Assembly: GCA_005882995.1 (NCBI GenBank)
Contig: VBCY01000377.1
Coordinates: 1 to 37,526, forward strand
From: Betaproteobacteria bacterium
Lineage (GTDB): Bacteria > Pseudomonadota > Gammaproteobacteria > Burkholderiales > Casimicrobiaceae
Length of the DNA stretch: 37,526 nucleotides
Direction: 5' to 3'
A program made the translations under genes and the position numbers. Below, one piece after another: positions 8,576 to 18,245 of the stretch. The notes beneath the pieces were generated by a model, which saw only the letters and a program-made list of their open reading frames with translations, was not told where the DNA came from and made no database searches. Numbering within the stretch: the stretch's first letter is position 1; every line of letters begins with the position of its first letter.

Positions 8576-9208
8576 TTGTCAGCGCTGCTCTCGCTCTCGC
8601 GCCTGATCGATCGCTTCAGCGAGAAGATCGGCCACGTGTTTTTCTGGCTGGTGCTCGCGACCGTGCTGATCAGCGCCGCGAACGCGATCGTTCGAAAAGT
8701 ATTCAACTACAGCTCGAACGGCCTGCTCGAGATCCAGTGGTACCTCTTCTCGGCGATTTTCCTGTTTCTGGCCGGATATACGCTGCTGCGCAACGAGCAC
8801 GTGCGCATCGACGTGGTCGCAGGGCGGCTCTCGAAGCGTGCTCAGGCCTGGATCGACATCTTCGGCACGCTGTTCTTTCTGCTGCCGATGGTAGTCCTCA
8901 TCGGCTGGCTGTCGTGGCCGGTTTTCATTGAAGCCTACGAGCGGCACGAAGTCTCGACCAACGCCGGTGGGCTCATCATCTGGCCGGCTCGGCTCCTGTT
9001 GCCGATCGGCTTCGTGCTGCTGGCGGTGCAGGGCGTTTCCGAGCTGATCAAGCGCGTTGCGTTCCTCAAGGGCCTGATACCGGATCCCTCGGAAAAACAC
9101 GTCGAAAAGTCCGCTGAGCTCGAGCTCGCCGAGGAAATCCTCAAGACACGCGGCGATCAGCAACTGGCCGAGGAGATCGTCAAGCAGGCCAAGGACAGAC
9201 TTTCATGA
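8576..9208 (+). CDS. dctQ: TRAP transporter small permease (DctQ family)
   Basis: Small membrane subunit of a tripartite ATP-independent periplasmic transporter, 210 residues. TRAP systems use a sodium or proton gradient to import organic acids captured by a periplasmic binding protein. Four hydrophobic segments are visible, at about residues 20-40, 53-72, 92-116 and 133-153. The LEIQWYLFSAIFLFLAGYTLLRNEHVRIDVV stretch around 50-80 is characteristic of the FcbT2/TakQ type. A charged Glu/Lys-rich cytoplasmic tail follows (about 165-210). The start is taken as the TTG at 8576 with GGGGAGAA 7 nt upstream; a rare start codon, but no better one is in range. The stop overlaps the dctM start (ATGA), so the two subunits are translationally coupled. 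Confidence 0.87.
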   Translation: MSALLSLSRLIDRFSEKIGHVFFWLVLATVLISAANAIVRKVFNYSSNGLLEIQWYLFSAIFLFLAGYTLLRNEHVRIDVVAGRLSKRAQAWIDIFGTLFFLLPMVVLIGWLSWPVFIEAYERHEVSTNAGGLIIWPARLLLPIGFVLLAVQGVSELIKRVAFLKGLIPDPSEKHVEKSAELELAEEILKTRGDQQLAEEIVKQAKDRLS

Positions 9209-10941
9209 CGGCTTTCCTCATCGAGAACATCGCCCCGCTGATGTTCGGAACGCTGGTCATCGTTTTGCTGCTCGGGTATCCCGTAGCCTTTTCTCTCGCT
9301 GCCGTGGGCATCGGGTACGCGATCCTCGGCATCAACCTCGGGCTGTTGACGCCGGCGCTGCTGCAGGCGTTGCCCGAGCGCCTTTGGGGAGTGATGTCGA
9401 ACGACACGCTGCTGTGCGTTCCATTCTTCACTTTCATGGGGCTGATTCTCGAGCGAAGCGGCATGGCCGAGGATCTGCTCGATACCATCGGCCAGGTGTT
9501 TGGCCCGGTTCGAGGGGGGATCGCCTACGCGGTCATTTTCGTCGGAGCGCTGCTAGCGGCAACCACCGGCGTGGTCGCCGCATCGGTCATTTCGATGGGC
9601 CTCATATCGCTGCCGATCATGTTGCGCTACGGCTACGACCGGCGCTTTGCCTCGGGCGTGATCGCCGCATCGGGCACGCTGGCGCAAATCATTCCGCCGT
9701 CACTGGTGCTCATTATCATGGCCGACCAGCTCGGGCGGTCGGTTGGCGACATGTATGCGGGGGCGTTCATTCCCGGTATCACGCTGGCGGGACTCTATGC
9801 GCTGTACAGCCTGGGCGTGTGCGCGGTCAAGCCGACATGGGCCCCTGCTTTGCCCGAAGAGGCGCGCACGCTGCGCGAGCCGAGTGGGGCCCCCGGGACG
9901 CGATCGCTCACCGTGCTGGCCGTGCTCTCGGCCATCGCCGCCGTGGCTTTCGCCAAGTGGTATCTGTCTCCGGAAACCCCCACCGATGAAACGATCGTCC
10001 TCGCGGCGTCGTTTGGAACAGGCGTCGCTTTCTTTTCAGCGGTGATCAATCACCTTCTCAAATTCAGGCTGCTCTCACGTCTCGCTGAGCGTGTGACCTT
10101 CGTGTTGATACCACCGCTCGCCCTGATTTTCCTGGTGCTCGGCACCATCTTTCTCGGCATAGCGACGCCGACCGAAGGCGGCGCGATGGGCGCGACCGGC
10201 GCGCTGATCATGGCGACCGCACGTCGGCGGTTGTCGTGGAGACTGCTCAAACAGGCGATGGATACGACGGCGAAGCTCTCGACCTTCGTAATCTTCATTC
10301 TTATCGGGGCGCGGGTCTTCAGCCTCACCTTCTACGGCGTCAACGGACACGTGTGGGTCGAGCACCTGCTCTCGGCGCTGCCTGGCGGCCAACTCGGGTT
10401 CCTGATCGTCGTCAACCTGCTGATTTTCGTTCTCGCGTTCTTCCTCGATTTCTTCGAGCTCTCGTTCATCGTGATCCCGCTCGTGGGCCCGGTCGCCGAC
10501 AAGCTCGGCATCGACCTCATCTGGTTCGGCGTGCTGCTGGGGGTGAACATGCAGACGTCGTTCATGCACCCCCCGTTCGGTTTTGCGCTGTTCTACCTGC
10601 GCAGTGTCGCCCCGGCCAAGGACTATGTCGACAAGCTCACCAAGAAGGTCACGGCCGGAGTCAGGACCACTCAGATCTACTGGGGCGCCGTGCCTTTCGT
10701 GATCATCCAGGTCATCATGGTGGCACTGGTCATCACCTTCCCTCAGATGGTGATGGTCTACAAGGCGAAGGAAAGCACGGTCAACCCGAACGAGATCCAG
10801 ATTCAGTTGCCTCCGTTCGAGAGTGGAAGCCAGCCGGGCGCATCGCCTTCCGAACAGCAGCAGCAGGAGGGCGCGGACTCCGATGCCAAGTCGCTTGAGG
10901 AACAATTCAAGACAGCGCCTGCGCCAGCGCCCGGAAAGTGA
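9205..10941 (+). CDS. dctM: TRAP transporter large permease (DctM family)
   Basis: Large, transport-catalysing subunit of the TRAP system, 578 residues, many transmembrane helices, inner membrane. Family motifs: PFFTFMGLILERSGMAEDLL, GALLAATTGVVAASVISMG, and TLAQIIPPSLVLIIMADQLG. It is longer than the common 425-residue DctM because of two features: an extra hydrophobic block in the middle (about residues 230-285), as in FcbT3-like permeases, and a C-terminal tail of about 60 residues rich in Gln, Ser, Pro and Glu (from about 520) that looks cytoplasmic and disordered. It overlaps dctQ by 4 nt and is followed by a bidirectional terminator. The binding protein gene converges from the other strand. 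Substrate is not determined; by family, 2-oxo acids, lactate-type acids or aromatic acids are possible. Confidence 0.9.
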   Translation: MTAFLIENIAPLMFGTLVIVLLLGYPVAFSLAAVGIGYAILGINLGLLTPALLQALPERLWGVMSNDTLLCVPFFTFMGLILERSGMAEDLLDTIGQVFGPVRGGIAYAVIFVGALLAATTGVVAASVISMGLISLPIMLRYGYDRRFASGVIAASGTLAQIIPPSLVLIIMADQLGRSVGDMYAGAFIPGITLAGLYALYSLGVCAVKPTWAPALPEEARTLREPSGAPGTRSLTVLAVLSAIAAVAFAKWYLSPETPTDETIVLAASFGTGVAFFSAVINHLLKFRLLSRLAERVTFVLIPPLALIFLVLGTIFLGIATPTEGGAMGATGALIMATARRRLSWRLLKQAMDTTAKLSTFVIFILIGARVFSLTFYGVNGHVWVEHLLSALPGGQLGFLIVVNLLIFVLAFFLDFFELSFIVIPLVGPVADKLGIDLIWFGVLLGVNMQTSFMHPPFGFALFYLRSVAPAKDYVDKLTKKVTAGVRTTQIYWGAVPFVIIQVIMVALVITFPQMVMVYKAKESTVNPNEIQIQLPPFESGSQPGASPSEQQQQEGADSDAKSLEEQFKTAPAPAPGK

Positions 10942-10954
10942 TTAGCTGTCGGCG

Positions 10955-10988
10955 AAAAAAAGCCCCATGCAGTTCGCGCGGGGCTTTT
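10955..10988. terminator. Bidirectional terminator between dctM and dctP
   Basis: Perfect 9-bp stem AAAAGCCCC (10958-10966) / GGGGCTTTT (10980-10988) with a 13-nt loop. There is an A-run before and a T-run after, so it works as an intrinsic terminator in both directions for the convergent dctM and dctP genes. Confidence 0.88.
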
Positions 10989-11019
10989 GTAATGCTTCAG
11001 CGCAGTCGACTGATCGGCG

Positions 11020-12195
<1,176 letters not shown>

Positions 12196-12308
12196 TCATG
12201 CGCTCTACGGCACTTGGTACACCGAGTCGACGGCGACCCCTGGCCTCGAGTCTGGCGCGATTCTACCCCATCCCCGCGAATTCGCGGCCGCCGCTGAAGA
12301 AGAGCGGA

Positions 12309-13958
12309 TCACCCGGAAAGTTTGCGAACCGCGTTGAACAGCGACCAGGCCCATCCAGCCTGGCGTTCCAGCGTCTGCGTAAACCGTATCAGGTATCGTG
12401 CATTCCCGGTGTCGAGCTCGACCATTCCCCCTGGCAGGAACCGGTCATCGGGCCCGATGAGGCTGCGCTGGACGGATTGACGGTTATCCTGATGCGCAGG
12501 CAGGTAGACTCCGAAAAAGGGACGATCGATGCCGGCTCGGCCCGCGTCGAGGGGCGCGGCCCATGTACGCAACAGAACGCGCACCATGCGCCGCGCAATG
12601 ATCTCGACGCCGCAGATCACCTCGTCGACTTGTTGCCGCTGCATGCGGCGCACGACGCCCAGCGACCATCCTTCAGGATCACGGAACGCGATCATTTCGC
12701 CAAGCCGTGACGGCGCGTCCTTTGCCGGCGCGACCAGCCGGCAACCGGATTCGCTCAGATCAGCGATCTTCCACTGCGAGCCTTTCACCTTGCGCGCCAC
12801 CGAGTCGGGATTGGTGCTGGGATTCACGATCTCGGTAACTTCGTCGAAGCTGTGGCGCGCACCCTTCGACTTGGCGTCATCCGACAAGCGATCGACTTCG
12901 GCGACTGCGCGGGTGAGCGCCGCCAGTCCGACAACGACCCGAACTTCAGAGTCCACAGCCACCGCACGCCGCGGCGCACGCGGGGAGAACGCTAAAGATT
13001 CGGGCCCGTACAGTGCGGCGAGCCGCATGAGCAGGAGCTTCTCTTCTCGCGCCGGAAGCTCGCCGCTGGCACGCGTCTCATCGTCCTGTTCGGGAAGCCA
13101 ACGCAGGCGTTCGACGATGCGCCCGTAGACGGGCGTCGTGTCCAGAAACATCAGTCGTCCGCCGGTCCCGATGTTGCCGATGCGCTTGAGACCCTGCGTA
13201 CCGGTGAGATCCACGTAGAAGTTCGCACCTGAACCGGGCGGCGGAGTCAGCATCAGCGATCCAGCCCATTCGTCCAGCGAACGAGCCACCCAGTCAATCT
13301 GATCGGGAGTAAAGCTGCCGCTGTCGAGTCGCATGAGCAGCAATGCCTTGACGTATTCGTGCTCAAGCGTCGCGCCCTGCTTCTCGAAGACGCCGTCGGG
13401 AAATGCGAGCGGCTCACGTTGCCAACCGCGCATCCGGGCGAACTCGTAGAGCTCGTGCAGCTCGCGCCATTGTGCTGGAATCCAATGGCTGTACCGGAAC
13501 AAGCGATATTTGCCATCCAGCCCCTTGTGATGTGCCAGTCTTACGACGATTCGCGGCAGCACGGTCTTCCAGCGCTTCTGTTCGCCGTTGTAGCCGGTCT
13601 TGAGAGTCGCCTGATAAGCATTGATGAACGCCTTCATCATGTCGAAGGCGCCGTGCCAGAGCCGTGTTTCCACCGCGCTCGAGCGCTGATAATTGGCCGC
13701 ATACTGCTCTGTGAGCTGGCCGATCACGGGATCACAGCGGGCATCAATGCGCAACAGCGCCTCGGCCTGATTGGGGCCGATCGCGCGCCGGCCGCCGGGG
13801 AATGAGGCGATGAGATCAAGCGCTTCTCGCTGCAACTGCAAAATGTCGGCCGCGGGCAAGCCTTCGATCCATCGGCTCGCGGCTCCGACGTTACGCAGCG
13901 GGTCGGAGAGCGAGCGCCGCCACGCCAGGAGCCTGTCACGGAATCCAAGCTTGGCCAT
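12309..13958 (-). CDS. Uncharacterised protein with partial PilZ-like motif
   Basis: A 549-residue cytoplasmic protein with no signal peptide or membrane segment. I do not recognise the first 380 residues; they look largely helical, with a possible structured core around FYVDLTGTQGLKRIG near residue 260. From about residue 395 the sequence resembles the second half of a PilZ domain: DLSESG (400-405) fits the D/NxSxxG motif, followed by GEMIAFRDPEGWSLGVVRRM and CGVEIIARRMVRVLLR. The upstream RxxxR that completes a c-di-GMP site is not evident (ARKVKGSQWKI instead), so ligand binding is doubtful. The start is put at the ATG at 13958, just after pmbA ends; the frame is open further up but would overlap pmbA. 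It is probably cotranscribed with pmbA. It could be a degenerate c-di-GMP receptor or an unrelated beta-barrel. Confidence 0.65.
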   Translation of the reverse strand: MAKLGFRDRLLAWRRSLSDPLRNVGAASRWIEGLPAADILQLQREALDLIASFPGGRRAIGPNQAEALLRIDARCDPVIGQLTEQYAANYQRSSAVETRLWHGAFDMMKAFINAYQATLKTGYNGEQKRWKTVLPRIVVRLAHHKGLDGKYRLFRYSHWIPAQWRELHELYEFARMRGWQREPLAFPDGVFEKQGATLEHEYVKALLLMRLDSGSFTPDQIDWVARSLDEWAGSLMLTPPPGSGANFYVDLTGTQGLKRIGNIGTGGRLMFLDTTPVYGRIVERLRWLPEQDDETRASGELPAREEKLLLMRLAALYGPESLAFSPRAPRRAVAVDSEVRVVVGLAALTRAVAEVDRLSDDAKSKGARHSFDEVTEIVNPSTNPDSVARKVKGSQWKIADLSESGCRLVAPAKDAPSRLGEMIAFRDPEGWSLGVVRRMQRQQVDEVICGVEIIARRMVRVLLRTWAAPLDAGRAGIDRPFFGVYLPAHQDNRQSVQRSLIGPDDRFLPGGMVELDTGNARYLIRFTQTLERQAGWAWSLFNAVRKLSG

Positions 13959-13978
13959 CACCGCGCTCCGCGCGTGGT

Positions 13979-15328
13979 CTAGTTCCCGGCGACCGTCATC
14001 GCGCCGATCAGCATCGAGCCGCATTGTCGTGATCCCCTTTTGTCCACGTCATTGCCTACTGCGACGATGTCACGATACATCTGCGCCAGATTACCGGCGA
14101 TCGTGATCTCCTCGACGGGATGAATGATTTGTCCACCTTCGACCCAGTACCCGGCCGCCCCGCGAGAATAATCACCGGTCACTGGATTTACTCCCTGACC
14201 CAGCAACTCGGTTACTAGCAGGCCCCGATCCATTCGTGCAAGCAAGCCTTGCAGGTCGAGTTCGCCGTGGCTCACTATCAGATTATGGTTGCCGCCTGCA
14301 TTTGCTGTGGAAGCGAGGCCCAGCTTGCGCGCCGAATAGCTGCCGAGAAAGTATCCTTCCACGACGCCATCGCGAACGACCTCGCGTGGCTTGGTCGCGA
14401 CGCCCTCGTCATCAAACGGAGCCGATGCCTGGCCGCGCGGAAGGTGCGGTTCTTCGCGAATAGTGATGTGCGGTGCGAATACCTGCGTGCCCAGACTGTC
14501 GAGCAGAAAGGAGGTCTTACGGTAGAGACTTCCGCCGCTCACCGCATTGACAAAGTGGCCGATGAGCCCCGTTGCGACCGGCGCTTCGTAGAGCACCGGA
14601 CATTGCGTCGTCGCAAGCTGCCGGGCTCCGAGCCGCTGCACGGCGCGCCTGCCCGCCTTGGTCCCTACTTCCCGCGCCGGTTCCAGATCCAATGGCGTCC
14701 GCGCCGACGTGTACCAATCGTCGCGCTCCATCGCTCCGTCTTCCTCGCCGATGACCGAACAATAGATGCCGTGCCGTGAACTCGCGTAGCCCCCGGAAAA
14801 TCCGTGCGTATTGGCGTACACGAATTGCGCCTCATGCACCGAGACCGTAGCGCCTTCCGAATTCGTGATGCGTTTGTCCACCGCGAGCGCTGCAGCTTCG
14901 CAGTCGCGACTCAACTCGATCGCGTCCTCAACCGGGAGATCCCACGGATGGTAGAGATCGAGATCGCTCCATGCGCGCGCAAGGCGAGCCGGATCGGCGA
15001 GTCCGGAGCAAGGATCGTTCGAGGTGTAGCGTGCAATCGTCAGCGCCTTATCGACGGAGTCGCGAATGGCGTCGAACCCGAAATCGGCGGTGCTGGCGTG
15101 CCCCCGTCGCTCGCCGACATAGACCGTTATACCGATCCCTTTGTCGCGATTGTAGGCGATGGTTTCAACCTCGCCCTTGCGCACGGTTACGCTCTGTCCG
15201 AACGCTTGCGAGATCTCGGTTTCCGCGGCCGTCGCGCCGCCTGCCCTGGCCTCACGCAGCACGCGTTCCGCGATCCCGCTCAGCGCTTCAGAAGTGAGCG
15301 GAAACCGAGTGGCAAGAGCGGTCGTCAA
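13979..15328 (-). CDS. pmbA: Metalloprotease PmbA/TldE
   Basis: Subunit of the TldD/TldE (PmbA) cytosolic metalloprotease, which in E. coli matures microcin B17 and degrades CcdA. 449 residues, matching the family. Seen: SVTVRKGEVETIAYNRDKGIGITVY (about 50-75), the HGFSGGYASSRHGIYCSVI segment, and the C-terminal GYWVEGGQIIHPVEEITIAGNL. TldE lacks the HExxxH zinc site found in TldD, and none is seen here. The start codon is TTG at 15328 with no clear Shine-Dalgarno; it is chosen because the resulting N-terminus has the right length. It is divergent from darP across 70 nt, the usual pmbA-darP arrangement of betaproteobacteria. tldD is not in the window. Confidence 0.93.
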   Translation of the reverse strand: MTTALATRFPLTSEALSGIAERVLREARAGGATAAETEISQAFGQSVTVRKGEVETIAYNRDKGIGITVYVGERRGHASTADFGFDAIRDSVDKALTIARYTSNDPCSGLADPARLARAWSDLDLYHPWDLPVEDAIELSRDCEAAALAVDKRITNSEGATVSVHEAQFVYANTHGFSGGYASSRHGIYCSVIGEEDGAMERDDWYTSARTPLDLEPAREVGTKAGRRAVQRLGARQLATTQCPVLYEAPVATGLIGHFVNAVSGGSLYRKTSFLLDSLGTQVFAPHITIREEPHLPRGQASAPFDDEGVATKPREVVRDGVVEGYFLGSYSARKLGLASTANAGGNHNLIVSHGELDLQGLLARMDRGLLVTELLGQGVNPVTGDYSRGAAGYWVEGGQIIHPVEEITIAGNLAQMYRDIVAVGNDVDKRGSRQCGSMLIGAMTVAGN

Positions 15329-15362
15329 AGCGATTGGGGGAAATCAGCGAAGGGTAATCAGT

Positions 15363-15369
15363 TATGATA
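15363..15369. promoter_or_regulatory. Possible divergent -10 region, pmbA/darP
   Basis: TATGATA reads as TATGAT on + and TATCAT on -, so one near-symmetric element could serve as -10 for both darP and pmbA in their 70-nt divergent gap. No convincing -35 was found on either strand. Confidence 0.3.
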
Positions 15370-15398
15370 GCAAACCGCTGCACGCCAGAGCCTGCCTG

Positions 15399-15977
15399 AT
15401 GCCACGATCCGACGAAACACCCCGGCAGCAGGGACGGGTGGCGATCACCCGATCAGCCGTCGGAACTCCGTCGCGGGACGCCACTCAACTCGATTCCGCT
15501 CCGCTGTCCAAAACGCGGCGCAAGCACGCAATGCAGGCGCTGCAGGACCTCGGAGTAACTTTGGTGAGCTTGAGCCCCGCCCGGCTCGACGCGCTGGCGC
15601 TGCCGCAAAAACTCGCAGAAGCCATTGCTGAAGCTCGCCGGCTCACCCAGCGCGAGGCCAGGAGACGTCAACTGCAGTTCATCGGCCGCCTCATGCGCGA
15701 GGTCGATCCGGCGCCGATCGAAGCGCAACTCGCACGATGGCGCGAACCGGGCAATGCCGAAAAGGCGCGCGTCGCCGCGGCTGAACGATGGCGCGAGCAG
15801 CTGCTCTCCAACGCCTGCGCGCTCGACGAGCTGTGCGCGCAATGGCCGGTTGCCGACCGCGCCAAACTTGCGGCGCTGGTCGCGCGCGCCGCCGAGGAAC
15901 ACGCGCATGGCTCGCCCCCGCACGCTTACCGCGCGTTGTTCCGAGCGCTCAACGCATTGCTCAGCCGCAACTCATGA
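15399..15977 (+). CDS. darP: Ribosome-associated protein DarP (YjgA, DUF615)
   Basis: Late 50S assembly factor of the DUF615 family (E. coli YjgA, renamed DarP). 192 residues with an N-terminal basic region PLSKTRRKHAMQALQDLG (about 36-53) and the conserved helical core TQREARRRQLQFIGRLMR (about 85-102). The frame is open upstream across the pmbA start, but the ATG at 15399 gives the normal family length; the Shine-Dalgarno is weak. Its stop overlaps the mogA start by ATGA. Cytoplasmic, acts on pre-50S particles; the role is by homology. Confidence 0.9.
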   Translation: MPRSDETPRQQGRVAITRSAVGTPSRDATQLDSAPLSKTRRKHAMQALQDLGVTLVSLSPARLDALALPQKLAEAIAEARRLTQREARRRQLQFIGRLMREVDPAPIEAQLARWREPGNAEKARVAAAERWREQLLSNACALDELCAQWPVADRAKLAALVARAAEEHAHGSPPHAYRALFRALNALLSRNS

Positions 15978-16534
15978 CGACTTCGCAGTCTCTGTTGATC
16001 GGGTTGGTATCCATCAGCGATCGCGCTTCCAAGGGTGTGTATGAGGACAAGGGCATCCCCGGCCTCGAGGAGTGGTTCAGCGCAGCGCTGAAAACACCGT
16101 GGCGGATGGAAACGCGCCTCATTCCCGACGAACAACCCATTATCGAGCGCACTTTGATCGAGCTCGTCGACCGCGTCGCCTGCGATCTGGTGCTCACGAC
16201 CGGAGGTACTGGTCCTGCGCGGCGCGATGTGACACCGGAGGCAACGCTCGCGGTTGCGCACAAGGTGCTGCCTGGATTTGGCGAGCAAATGCGGCAGGTG
16301 AGCCTCAAATATGTTCCGACAGCGATCCTGTCGCGACAGGTCGGGGTCACAAGGGGGCGAGCGCTCATTCTCAACCTGCCTGGCCAGCCGAAGGCGATCA
16401 AGGAAACGCTCGACGGCGTATTTCCTGCCGTGCCCTACTGCATCGACTTGATCGGCGGGCCCTACATCGAGACGCACGAATCCGTGTGCAAGGCGTTTCG
16501 GCCGAAGAGCGCGTTGCGGCCTCCGGTCACATGA
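15974..16534 (+). CDS. mogA: Molybdopterin adenylyltransferase MogA
   Basis: Adenylates molybdopterin before molybdate insertion, in molybdenum cofactor synthesis; cytoplasmic trimer. 186 residues. The MoCF-binding signature TTGGTGPARRDVTPEAT is at 75-91, and NLPGQPKAIKETL follows later, as in MogA rather than MoaB. It overlaps darP by ATGA at its start and the aidB-like gene by ATGA at its end. No other Mo-cofactor gene or molybdoenzyme is in the window. Confidence 0.94.
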   Translation: MTTSQSLLIGLVSISDRASKGVYEDKGIPGLEEWFSAALKTPWRMETRLIPDEQPIIERTLIELVDRVACDLVLTTGGTGPARRDVTPEATLAVAHKVLPGFGEQMRQVSLKYVPTAILSRQVGVTRGRALILNLPGQPKAIKETLDGVFPAVPYCIDLIGGPYIETHESVCKAFRPKSALRPPVT

Positions 16535-18174
16535 AGCCGTCCGCCAAGCCCTGCTCGGACAGCAATCAGCCGCCGCCCTTCGAGGGCCGAAATCTCTACG
16601 ACACGCAACCGGCGCTTCGCGAAGCGGTGATTCGCGAGGGAGCGGCGTGGGCCCAAACGCGACTCGAAGCATGGGGAGCCCTGCTGGGACGTGCCGAGAC
16701 CTTCGCGCTCGCTGATCGTGCCAATCGCTGCACTCCTGAGCTCAAGACGCACGATCGCTTCGGCGATCGGATCGACGAGGTGGTTTTCGATCCATCGTGG
16801 CACGAGTTGATGGCGCTTGCCATCCATGAGGGCGAGCATGCAACGCCGTGGCTGGAGCCGCGTCCCGGCGCGCAAGTCGCACGCGCCGCCGCCTACCTCA
16901 TGCACGCTCAGGTTGAGAACGGAACGCAATGCCCTCTTACCATGACCTACGCCGCGGTGCCGGTCCTGCGCCGGTACGCCCGTGCACTGCCATGGCTGGA
17001 AAGCAACTGGCTGCCGCACATCCTGTCACGCGACTACGATGGGCGATCGCTCTGCGTGGACGCCAAGACATCGGCGCTGATCGGCATGGGCATGACCGAG
17101 CGCCAGGGCGGCTCTGATGTGCGCAGCAACGAAAGTCGCGCCGAACGCGTGCATGACAGCGAGTACAGAATCGTTGGGCAAAAATGGTTCTTCTCGGCGC
17201 CGATGTGCGACGCGCACCTGGTGCTCGCCCAAGCCGAGAATGGATTATCGTGCTTTTTTCTGCCGCGGTTTCTTCCCGACGGCGGCCGCAACGCAGTGCG
17301 GCTGTTGCGCTTGAAGGACAAGCTCGGTAACCGCTCCAACGCTTCGAGCGAGGTTGAATTCGATGGCGCGACAGCGTGGCTGCTTGGCGATGAGGGTCGC
17401 GGCATCCCGGTGATCATCGAGATGGTCCAGCACACGCGCCTCGACTGCGTGATAGGCAGCGCGGGATTGATCCGCAGCGCCGTTGCGCAGGCAATGCACC
17501 ATGCGAAGCATCGGCGAGCGTTCGGTAAGACGCTCTTCGAGCAGCCGCTGATGCGCAATGTGCTCGCCGACCTGGCGCTGGAAGACGAAGCCGCCACCAT
17601 ACTGGCGCTGCGGCTCGCTCGCGCCTTCGAGGCTGACGCCGACGCGCCTGACGCAGCGCTCGCGCGGCTGGCAACGCCAGCGCTTAAATACTGGATCTGC
17701 AAGCGTGCTTCATGGGTCATTGCGGAGGCGATGGAGGTCCTTGGCGGCAACGGCTACGTCGAAGAAAGTGCGCTCCCGCGGCTCTACCGTGAGGCGCCGC
17801 TCAATTCGATCTGGGAAGGTTCGGGAAACGTGATGTGTCTGGATGTGCAACGCGCCGCGCGGCGCGAGCCGCCGGCCGTCGAAGCACTGTTGGCGGAGCT
17901 ACGGCGTGCCCGCGGCGGAAATCCTCGCCTGGATCGGCATATCGCTACGCTCGAGCAGATACTCGCTAGCGAAGCCTGCGAAGAAACCGATGCTCGTCGT
18001 CTGGCCGGCGCGATTGCGGTCGGTCTCGCTGCTGCACTTCTGGTTCGCGATGCGCCTCGTGCCGTGGCGGATGCCTTTTGCGCCTCACGTCTGGGTGACG
18101 CTGCCGGCGCACTGGGAACGCTTTCCTCGAGCGTCGATCAGAAAGCGATCATCGCGAGAGCGGCGCCCGCGTGA
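16531..18174 (+). CDS. aidB: AidB-like acyl-CoA dehydrogenase family protein
   Basis: Flavoprotein of the acyl-CoA dehydrogenase superfamily most like AidB, the adaptive-response protein that binds DNA and protects against alkylation, with weak isovaleryl-CoA dehydrogenase activity in E. coli. 547 residues, against 541 in E. coli. The FAD-domain motif MGMTERQGGSDVRSN at 186-200 is the AidB form. LLRLKDKLGNRSNASSEVEF (about 257-276), EAMEVLGGNGYVEES and NSIWEGSGNVMCLDV complete the pattern. The C-terminal 100 residues match the extra helical, DNA-binding region of AidB in position. The start at 16531 overlaps the mogA stop. No ada or alkB gene is nearby, so induction by alkylation damage is not indicated; it may be constitutive with mogA. 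Confidence 0.88.
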   Translation: MKPSAKPCSDSNQPPPFEGRNLYDTQPALREAVIREGAAWAQTRLEAWGALLGRAETFALADRANRCTPELKTHDRFGDRIDEVVFDPSWHELMALAIHEGEHATPWLEPRPGAQVARAAAYLMHAQVENGTQCPLTMTYAAVPVLRRYARALPWLESNWLPHILSRDYDGRSLCVDAKTSALIGMGMTERQGGSDVRSNESRAERVHDSEYRIVGQKWFFSAPMCDAHLVLAQAENGLSCFFLPRFLPDGGRNAVRLLRLKDKLGNRSNASSEVEFDGATAWLLGDEGRGIPVIIEMVQHTRLDCVIGSAGLIRSAVAQAMHHAKHRRAFGKTLFEQPLMRNVLADLALEDEAATILALRLARAFEADADAPDAALARLATPALKYWICKRASWVIAEAMEVLGGNGYVEESALPRLYREAPLNSIWEGSGNVMCLDVQRAARREPPAVEALLAELRRARGGNPRLDRHIATLEQILASEACEETDARRLAGAIAVGLAAALLVRDAPRAVADAFCASRLGDAAGALGTLSSSVDQKAIIARAAPA

Positions 18175-18186
18175 GAAGGTGTTCAT

Positions 18187-18222
18187 AAAACAAAACGCCG
18201 AGCGGTCGCCCGCATCGGCGTT
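18187..18222 (-). terminator. Intrinsic terminator after the small secreted protein gene
   Basis: 8-bp perfect stem AACGCCGA (18194-18201) / TCGGCGTT (18215-18222) with a 13-nt loop. On the - strand it is followed by TTTTGTTTTAT, a proper U-rich tail. It ends the small gene at 18246-18497; on + the stem is not followed by T, so it is a weaker stop for aidB. Confidence 0.8.
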
Positions 18223-18245
18223 CGGCGACATTGCGTCGCCTGGCT

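Noticed and set aside
7888-8931. + strand frame from within glyA into dctQ
   Set aside because: Overlaps conserved parts of two real genes in the wrong frame or strand.
10075-10905. - strand frame opposite dctM, rich in Asp/Glu/His/Arg
   Set aside because: Complement of hydrophobic codons gives charged residues; this is the usual antisense shadow of a membrane protein.
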